21,503 nt of DNA, from positions 1 to 21,503 of the forward strand of contig QYQI01000081.1 of the NCBI GenBank assembly GCA_007280825.1. The letters run 5' to 3'. The notes beneath the pieces were generated by a model. The model did not search any database, was not told where the DNA came from, and worked only from the letters and a program-made list of their open reading frames with translations. Shown one piece after another: positions 16,400 to 21,503 of this stretch. Source of the DNA: Ignavibacteriales bacterium. GTDB taxonomy: Bacteria; Bacteroidota; Ignavibacteria; Ignavibacteriales; Melioribacteraceae. The stretch's first letter is position 1. Each line of letters begins with the position of its first letter. The translations under genes and the position numbers were made by a program.

Positions 16400-16720
16400 A
16401 TGAAACCATTTACTTTTACAGATGGAAATTTTGATGCTGAAGCTTTGAAGTCTAATCTTCCTGTGATTGTTGATTTCTGGGCAGCATGGTGCGGGCCTTG
16501 CAAAATGATTGCACCAATCATTGAAGAATTAGCAGGTGAGTATGAAGGTAAAGTTAAAATCGGCAAACTTGATGTAGATGAAAATCAGCAAACAGCAATA
16601 AAGTATGGAGTAAGAAGCATCCCCACAGTTTTATTTTTAAAGGATGGAAAAGTTGTTGAAACAATCATTGGTGCTGTTCCCAAATCTACGTTTGCAGAAA
16701 AAATAACAAAATTAGTTTAA
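16400..16720 (+). CDS. trxA: Thioredoxin
   Basis: The 106-residue cytoplasmic thioredoxin has no signal peptide. The redox-active WCGPC motif is at residues 30-34 (C31, C34), preceded by VIVDFWAAW and followed by KMIAPIIEELA. LDVDENQQTAIKYGVRSIPTVLFLKDGK supplies the cis-proline loop (SIPT). It reduces protein disulfides and is itself reduced by thioredoxin reductase, which is not in the window. AAGGAG at 16383-16388 lies 11 bp before the ATG. It is 42 bp from the acyl-CoA dehydrogenase and 14 bp from the propeller gene, so it is likely part of a mixed operon. The gene is complete and the motif order leaves little doubt. Confidence 0.97.
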   Translation: MKPFTFTDGNFDAEALKSNLPVIVDFWAAWCGPCKMIAPIIEELAGEYEGKVKIGKLDVDENQQTAIKYGVRSIPTVLFLKDGKVVETIIGAVPKSTFAEKITKLV

Positions 16721-16734
16721 TCATTTTTGAAAGA

Positions 16735-17730
16735 ATGATTTTGTCAAACCGGATTATCAAAATTCTAATAACGCTATTTCTGTGGAATAGCGTTTTCTAT
16801 TTTCAATCCGACAAATGGAAACATTTTGATAAAGAGAATAGCGGACTTCCTACAAATACAATTCGTTCTGTTACTCAGGATCAAAAAGGAATTTATTGGA
16901 TAGAAACTTGGGATGCAGGCTTGGTAAAATTCGACGGCAAAAACTGGACTGTTTATAACACAAAGAATTCCGGATTACCAAATAATTGTGTCTATAGTAT
17001 TACCTTTGATAAAAAAGGAAAACTTTACATTGGTACAATGGGAGGAGGTCTGGCAATATTCGACGGGAATAAATCATGGAAAATATTTAATGATAGAAAC
17101 TCTCAGATACCAGAGAACTGGATTTATTCAGTAGCGCTTGATAAAAAATCTAATATTTGGGTTGGTACCTTTTCCGAAGGTTTGGGAATATTCGATGGAA
17201 AGAAATGGCAAGTCTATAACAAGACAAATTCTATCTTACGCGATAATAAAGTTACTTATATAGATATAGATAAGAATGATAACAAATTACTTGGCACTCA
17301 ATCAGAATTAGTTTTTATAATTGATGGTAAGTGGAAAACCGAAGCAGATCTGAGAATTGATTCATTAGAAGAGATTGCTTATTGGATTTCTGAAACAAGT
17401 AGCGGGAAGAAAATTATTAGTTATAAGAACGGAGGGATAACAATTTTTGATGGAGAACATTTCCAGATATTCAAAAAAAATAATTCCTCAATACCAATAG
17501 AAGGATTTTATTCGGCAATAGAAGATCAACAAGGAATAATTTGGGCGGGTAGTTTTGGAGAAGGTGTTGTCTTTTTTAATGGCTCTGTTTGGGAACTTTG
17601 GAATAAAAAAAATTCACCATTAAAAGATGATCTTGTGTTTAACATATTCTCCGATGCAAAAAATAATAAATGGATCTCAACTTATTTTGGTGGAATTTTT
17701 ATTTATAATGAAAAGGGAGTTAAATTCTAA
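16735..17730 (+). CDS. Secreted Reg_prop-type beta-propeller protein, no known function
   Basis: The 331-residue protein starts with a hydrophobic stretch (about residues 7-23, IIKILITLFLWNSVFYF) that looks like a signal peptide without a lipobox cysteine. At least six repeats of about 42 residues follow, each with (N)S-x-(L/I)P-x-N-x-(V/I)-(Y/F)-S-(I/V), then D-x-K-x-x-(I)W-(V/I)G-(T/S), a glycine pair and FDG-x-x-W. These are the two-component-regulator propeller (Reg_prop) blades, enough for about one six- or seven-bladed propeller. In Bacteroidota such repeats normally form the periplasmic sensor of hybrid histidine kinases or streptavidin-like secreted proteins. Here no kinase or output domain follows, so it stands alone. 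Its ATG is 14 bp after trxA with a weak GAAAGA before it. I infer a periplasmic or surface binding role and cannot name a ligand. Confidence 0.75.
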   Translation: MILSNRIIKILITLFLWNSVFYFQSDKWKHFDKENSGLPTNTIRSVTQDQKGIYWIETWDAGLVKFDGKNWTVYNTKNSGLPNNCVYSITFDKKGKLYIGTMGGGLAIFDGNKSWKIFNDRNSQIPENWIYSVALDKKSNIWVGTFSEGLGIFDGKKWQVYNKTNSILRDNKVTYIDIDKNDNKLLGTQSELVFIIDGKWKTEADLRIDSLEEIAYWISETSSGKKIISYKNGGITIFDGEHFQIFKKNNSSIPIEGFYSAIEDQQGIIWAGSFGEGVVFFNGSVWELWNKKNSPLKDDLVFNIFSDAKNNKWISTYFGGIFIYNEKGVKF

Positions 17731-17750
17731 CTCGATAATTTTTTAGAATT
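17723..17750 (+). terminator. Possible weak hairpin at the end of the propeller gene
   Basis: AATTCTAA (17723-17730, overlapping the stop codon) pairs perfectly with TTAGAATT (17743-17750) across a 12-base loop. There is no strong U tract after it, so termination activity is uncertain. Confidence 0.3.
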
Positions 17751-17921
17751 AAGATGATAATTAAATTTGAAGTTGTTAATTAATAAATTATTTTCTTTAG
17801 AGAATTTATACAAAGAAATTTTTTCTCAGTAATGGAAAGAATTTAAAATTAATTTTACAGTTTTCTTTATAGCACTTAGATAAAGATTAATGTATAAAAA
17901 TTGAGCTACCGGAATTAAACC

Positions 17922-17950
17922 TTGACAAATAAAAAAGAGGGTGTTAAATT
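17922..17950 (+). promoter_or_regulatory. Sigma70-like promoter upstream of the nested inverted repeats
   Basis: TTGACA at 17922-17927 is a perfect -35 box; 17 bases later TAAATT at 17945-17950 matches four of six bases of TATAAT. Initiation would fall near 17957, just before the first arm of the structured region. No ORF starts directly downstream, so the transcript would be a long leader or a separate RNA. Confidence 0.5.
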
Positions 17951-17956
17951 TAATTA

Positions 17957-18160
17957 AAAATAAAGGGCTTCTAATAAAAAAACACACAAAAAACACAATT
18001 TTGCTCTTGATTTAGAAATCACATTAGTTTATCTTGGAATCGCTTCAAACAAGAGAAAAACAATTTTTTGTGTCATTGCGTTAGACTTACAAAGGAAGCC
18101 ACTTGTTCCGTAAATATTAGGGCAAAATTACGGGACTGTTATTATTTATTATTAAGTTTT
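17957..18160 (+). ncRNA. Candidate structured RNA (leader or small RNA) upstream of the TonB receptor
   Basis: Three pairs of complementary arms are nested inside one another: GGCTTC (17966-17971) with GAAGCC (18095-18100), ACACAAAAAA (17984-17993) with TTTTTTGTGT (18064-18073), and CTCTTG (18004-18009) with CAAGAG (18050-18055). A separate hairpin, TTCCGTAA with TTACGGGA (18106-18113 and 18128-18135, one G-T pair), follows and is succeeded by a T-rich stretch. With the promoter at 17922 this would give an RNA of about 180-200 nt. I cannot match it to any known class. The same arms could be the long imperfect terminal repeats of a dead mobile element. The 3' end given is approximate. Confidence 0.35.
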
Positions 18161-18206
18161 CTGTAATTAGAATTAATAATTCACTTCTAAAAAAAGGAGG
18201 TAGTGT

Positions 18207-18234
18207 TTGACATTTTTTTTACAAGTTTTATCAT
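18207..18234 (+). promoter_or_regulatory. Sigma70-like promoter of the TonB-dependent receptor gene
   Basis: TTGACA at 18207-18212 and TATCAT at 18229-18234 (five of six bases of TATAAT) are separated by 16 bases. The start point would be near 18241, giving a 5' leader of about 40 nt that carries AAGGAG at 18267-18272, seven bases before the ATG. Confidence 0.6.
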
Positions 18235-18279
18235 TTCAAAAACCCTTTCTTAGTTATTCAACAAATAAGGAGTAAAAAC

Positions 18280-21200
18280 ATGCATCGAAAGATTTTTTAC
18301 TTTTTGCTATTTCTTGCACTTTGTCCTGTATTAATTAATGCAGGTACAAAGGGAAGAATCAAGGGAAAAGTAGTCGATTTGCAAACAGGTGAAGCATTAA
18401 TTGGTGCCAACGTATTAGTCGTTGGTTCAACAGCTGGTGCTAATACCGACGCAAGCGGCGAATACCTAATTCAAAATTTGGATCCTGGCGTATATACATT
18501 AAAAGCATCTTACGTCGGTTACCAAACAATAACTATCTCTAATGTTAGAGTTAATGCTGACTTAACTCAGATAACTAATTTTGAGTTACCAAGTCAGGAT
18601 ATTCAGGTTGGTCAAGTAGATATTATTGCTAAACGACCGATCATTCAAAAAGATAATACAAACGCTGTTAGAATTACAACGAACGAAGATATTGCTGCGC
18701 TTCCTGTTCGTGGTTTTAATAGTTTCTTTACCTTAACACCGGGCGTATCCACCAATAACGGTGAGTTCCACGTACGTGGTGGACGTGCTGATGAAGTTGG
18801 TTATTACGTTGAAGGTGTTTCTGTAAGAAATCCTCGTGGTGGCGGTAGAGCTGTTTCTATTTCTCAAGATGCAATTGAAGAAATACAAGTTCAATCCGGT
18901 GGTTACACTGCAGAATTCGGTGGTGCTAACTCAGGTATTGTCCGTTCTACATTCAAGAGCGGTGGTGCTCAGTTAAAAGCAAGTTTTGAATACATTACCG
19001 ATAACTTTACATTCAAGAGTGCTAAAGATGCATTCGATGGGAAACAACGTTTAGGTAGTTACTGGTTGGGTTATGATTATACCAGTGCTTCTTTAAGCGG
19101 TCCTCTTTTTGACCAGAGAATCAAATTCTTTTTCAATCTTAACTATGAGTATGGTAGAAATGGTTTAGGCGGCGCTGGCCAGGGAGTAAATAATGTTGTT
19201 GATCAACCTGCCATTAATCTTGGAAACGTTTGGGATCAAACCGTTACTAATCTAGCTCAGAGAGATACTGTTAATTTCATATATAATAATGGTGCTCAAC
19301 CAAAATCTGCAAGAAAATATTATACATTAACCGGTACAGTGAATTTTGATTTTAAACCTCTGTTATTCAGATTGTCCGGTTCATATTTTATTGATGAAAA
19401 TACTGCTAACGCAACAGGACCATTCAATATTATGAATGATCGTCCTGGTGAATATAAGAATCACAATGGAACTTTCAACCTAAAGATGACTCATGTTCTC
19501 AGTCCTAATTTATTCTACGAACTTTCTGCTGGTATGGTTCGTGCTGATTACAGTCAGCAGGATTCTTTCTTGAAAGATAATTTCTGGGGCTATGGCGATA
19601 GCGTTGCTAACGCAGCTGTAGGATTTGTATGGGCAAGATCTCCTCAGGATAAAGCAAGAAGAATTTCTGGCCGTTTTGCTGCACCTCGTCAAATAGTAAT
19701 TTATGATTGGGGATTCAATAGAACCGGTGCTGTAAATGTTGGATTTCAGAAGAACGAAACCAACTCTTTATCTTTCAGCGGTTCTTTAAACTGGTTACCT
19801 AATAAATATCATACTATAAAATTAGGCGGTGAGTATCAGAATTGGACTTACAGAAATTATATTCCTGCTCAAAGTGCAACGCAGTTATACAACAATTCTT
19901 TACCTGCTAATAACCCAACTAATAAAACTGTAGATCAAATTAAGACTGACATTCTTAGAAACAACGGATCAACGATCTATGGTTATGATTATTTCGGAAA
20001 TAAATATGACGGTACAGATGATATATTCCATGCACCGCATAAACCAATATTTACATCTGCTTACTTACAAGATAAAATTGAATATGAAGATATAATCTTA
20101 AACGTAGGATTACGTTATGATTATATTGACATTGACAATTTACAATTGGTTGATGCTACAAGACCTGATCTTGCAATTATTAAAGCAGATAATACTTTAG
20201 TACCCGCTGGTTGGGTAAAAGTACCTACGTTCAGCGCAATTAGCCCTCGTATTGGTATCTCTTTCCCTGTTACTGATAAAACAGTATTTCATGCACAGTA
20301 TGGAAAATTTATTCAACAGCCTGATCTTAATGAATCCTATGTTGGATATGATAACTACGCATATCAGTTAACCACAGGATTTTTCTTCTCTAACACGGCT
20401 GGATTAAATTTGAGACCAACAAGAACTACCAGTTATGAATTAGGATTTTCTCAGCAGGTAGCTGATTTTATGTCTTTCGATGTTACAGCTTACTATAAAG
20501 ACATTAAAGATTTAATTCAAATGGTTCCTCAAGTTGTTGATATCGCTTCAGGTTATACAAATTATTATACTAGAGCAAACGTAGATTTTGCAACAACCAG
20601 AGGTATTGAAGTTGCTGTTAACATGAGAAGATTCCAAAGAATTTCTATTAATGGTAGCATGTCATTCCAAGATGCGAAAGGAACCGGTTCATACCCGGCT
20701 TCTAACCGAGGTATTGTTGGCGCTCCTGTAGTTGCAGGTCAACCATATACTGCCAAAAATATTTCTCCGTTAGAATTTGATAGACCATTTATGACTAATC
20801 TAAATGTTGATTACCGTTTTGGTGATAATGATGGTCCTTCTATTCTTCATAATTTTGGTGTTAATGTATTATTCACTTATCAATCTGGTCGTCCATTTAC
20901 AAGAGCAACTGGAAACCCATCTTCTGTTGGTATTTCTCAAAACTTAAGTGGAGATGCTAGATTTAGAGCTCCAGTTGAACCATTAGGTTCTTCACAAATG
21001 CCGGATTATTTCAATATAGATTTAAAAGTTGACAAGTCTTTTACAATCGTTGATAGATTAAGAGCTAATATTTATGTAACAGTATTAAATCTCTTTAATA
21101 CAAAGAGTGCTACCGAAGTTTATCTATTAACCGGTACAAATACTGATAATGGATATTTAAGCAATCCTACGACTTATCAACAACAACTTGCAAGTAAGGG

Positions 21201-21300
21201 ACAAACTTATATTGATATGTATAATTTACTGACATTACAACGAAATGGTTTATGGACCGGTATGCGTCAGGTTAGATTAGGCATTAGATTAGACTATTAA
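18280..21300 (+). CDS. TonB-dependent outer-membrane receptor with CarboxypepD_reg-like N-domain
   Basis: The 1006-residue protein begins with a signal peptide (about 1-21, ending LINAG). A carboxypeptidase-regulatory-like beta-sandwich (about 25-110; GKVVDLQTGEALIGANV, DASGEYLIQNLDPGVY) comes next. The plug is at about 125-235 (DIAALPVRGFNSFFTLTPGV, FHVRGGRADEVGYYVEGV, IEEIQVQSGGYTAEFGGANSG). The rest is a long 22-strand-type barrel with alternating aromatic and polar strands, ending on the aromatic Tyr that BAM recognises. Receptors of this build import large or scarce substrates through the outer membrane with energy from TonB. Some in Ignavibacteria-like genomes are linked to secreted partners instead. 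No SusD follows, so a SusCD pair is unlikely here. The substrate cannot be read. It has its own promoter and a strong ribosome binding site. A small secreted protein starts 30 bp downstream. Confidence 0.93.
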   Translation: MHRKIFYFLLFLALCPVLINAGTKGRIKGKVVDLQTGEALIGANVLVVGSTAGANTDASGEYLIQNLDPGVYTLKASYVGYQTITISNVRVNADLTQITNFELPSQDIQVGQVDIIAKRPIIQKDNTNAVRITTNEDIAALPVRGFNSFFTLTPGVSTNNGEFHVRGGRADEVGYYVEGVSVRNPRGGGRAVSISQDAIEEIQVQSGGYTAEFGGANSGIVRSTFKSGGAQLKASFEYITDNFTFKSAKDAFDGKQRLGSYWLGYDYTSASLSGPLFDQRIKFFFNLNYEYGRNGLGGAGQGVNNVVDQPAINLGNVWDQTVTNLAQRDTVNFIYNNGAQPKSARKYYTLTGTVNFDFKPLLFRLSGSYFIDENTANATGPFNIMNDRPGEYKNHNGTFNLKMTHVLSPNLFYELSAGMVRADYSQQDSFLKDNFWGYGDSVANAAVGFVWARSPQDKARRISGRFAAPRQIVIYDWGFNRTGAVNVGFQKNETNSLSFSGSLNWLPNKYHTIKLGGEYQNWTYRNYIPAQSATQLYNNSLPANNPTNKTVDQIKTDILRNNGSTIYGYDYFGNKYDGTDDIFHAPHKPIFTSAYLQDKIEYEDIILNVGLRYDYIDIDNLQLVDATRPDLAIIKADNTLVPAGWVKVPTFSAISPRIGISFPVTDKTVFHAQYGKFIQQPDLNESYVGYDNYAYQLTTGFFFSNTAGLNLRPTRTTSYELGFSQQVADFMSFDVTAYYKDIKDLIQMVPQVVDIASGYTNYYTRANVDFATTRGIEVAVNMRRFQRISINGSMSFQDAKGTGSYPASNRGIVGAPVVAGQPYTAKNISPLEFDRPFMTNLNVDYRFGDNDGPSILHNFGVNVLFTYQSGRPFTRATGNPSSVGISQNLSGDARFRAPVEPLGSSQMPDYFNIDLKVDKSFTIVDRLRANIYVTVLNLFNTKSATEVYLLTGTNTDNGYLSNPTTYQQQLASKGQTYIDMYNLLTLQRNGLWTGMRQVRLGIRLDY

Positions 21301-21330
21301 TGGAATATTATAAATAGAGGAGAAAGCAAA

Positions 21331-21503
21331 ATGAAATTAATAAAAATAAGCTTTTATCTTGTTCTTACTTTAATTCTTTTAGGTACATTTGTAAATGTAC
21401 AAGCTAAAGGAGTTGAAGGGACAAAAGGTAAAGTGCTTAAGACTACTGGCTCTCCAGCAACTACTAAATTCAACATCAATAACATCTCTACATTTTTTAC
21501 TAA
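21331..21503 (+). CDS. Secreted protein with N-terminal signal peptide, partial (runs off window)
   Basis: An open frame starts at the ATG at 21331 and is still open at the last base (57 codons visible). GAGGAG at 21317-21322 lies eight bases upstream, a strong Shine-Dalgarno site. The first residues (MKLIKISFYLVLTLILLGTF) form a typical signal peptide, with likely cleavage after VQA (about residue 25). The mature start is rich in Lys, Gly, Thr and Asn (GTKGKVLKTTG, FNINNISTFFT). No lipobox cysteine is present, so it is not a lipoprotein. The 30-bp gap to the receptor suggests co-transcription and a shared role. The NINN-ST start feels like large secreted surface proteins of Ignavibacteria-like bacteria, but I hold that only as a weak impression. 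Family unknown. Confidence 0.75.
   Translation, partial: MKLIKISFYLVLTLILLGTFVNVQAKGVEGTKGKVLKTTGSPATTKFNINNISTFFT

Larger units (their letters stand above)
17731..18279. other. 549-bp intergenic region: contents
   Basis: No protein-coding gene is visible on either strand. 17751-17921 is A/T-rich with nothing I can support. 17922-17950 and 18207-18234 are promoter-like, 17966-18135 holds the nested complementary arms, and AAAGGAGG at 18193-18200 is an unusually strong Shine-Dalgarno-like sequence with only a 16-codon frame (GTG at 18203 to TAG at 18251) behind it. Confidence 0.6.

Noticed and set aside
18095..18140. Cobalamin-riboswitch-like GCCACT and GGGACTGT strings before the TonB receptor
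   Set aside because: Only fragments resemble the B12 box; the order and spacing of the conserved core elements are not there.

Overview
The window reads as one 21.5 kb stretch of a low-GC (roughly one third G+C) bacterial chromosome from the Bacteroidota/Chlorobiota/Ignavibacteria group. This rests on the large TonB-dependent receptor with an N-terminal carboxypeptidase-regulatory-like domain, the secreted Reg_prop-type propeller, the WcaJ-like initiator beside a Dpm1-like glycosyltransferase, and a mix of genes with and without Shine-Dalgarno sites. The lineage is my inference; no rRNA or other marker is present to fix it. Every convincing bacterial gene lies on the + strand.

Layout. (a) 1-282, minus strand: a partial gene, open at the window edge, that looks like a HerA/DUF87 ATPase of archaeal type. 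It is only about 21% GC by my count over the first 240 bases, and is either foreign DNA or an assembly chimera. (b) 323-7029: a surface-glycan block holding a zinc-ribbon SAM methyltransferase, the remnant of a Wzx-type flippase, an L-2-hydroxyglutarate oxidase (lhgO), a WcaJ-like phosphoglycosyltransferase, a Dpm1-like GT2 and a large GT2 fused to a degenerate phosphoglycosyltransferase. (c) 7032-8486: accA, joined to the glycan operon with a 2 bp gap, then a YbgC-type thioesterase. (d) 8536-10002: an intact flippase. (e) 10089-14087: dut and dnaE, separated by a small repeat. (f) 14114-14245: a cluster of palindromes of REP/MITE type. (g) 14381-17730: an enoyl-ACP-reductase-like SDR, an acyl-CoA dehydrogenase, trxA and a secreted propeller protein. 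(h) 17731-18279: a 549 bp intergenic region with two good sigma70-like promoters and a nested set of inverted repeats that could be a roughly 180-200 nt structured RNA. (i) 18280-21503: a TonB-dependent receptor followed by the start of a small secreted protein.

How it works together. Genes 1701-7982 are spaced 1, 14, 7 and 2 bp apart, so they probably form one transcript coupling glycan-lipid assembly on undecaprenyl phosphate to malonyl-CoA supply and 2-hydroxyglutarate recycling. The initiator at 2899 loads the first sugar. The GT2 enzymes extend or charge polyprenyl carriers, and the flippase at 8536 could export the product. The later block combines fatty-acid reduction and oxidation with thioredoxin, and the last block is outer-membrane uptake or secretion.

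The observations most worth following are the GT2/pseudo-phosphoglycosyltransferase fusion next to its apparently active paralogue, the nested RNA-like structure upstream of the receptor, and the archaeal-like edge fragment.
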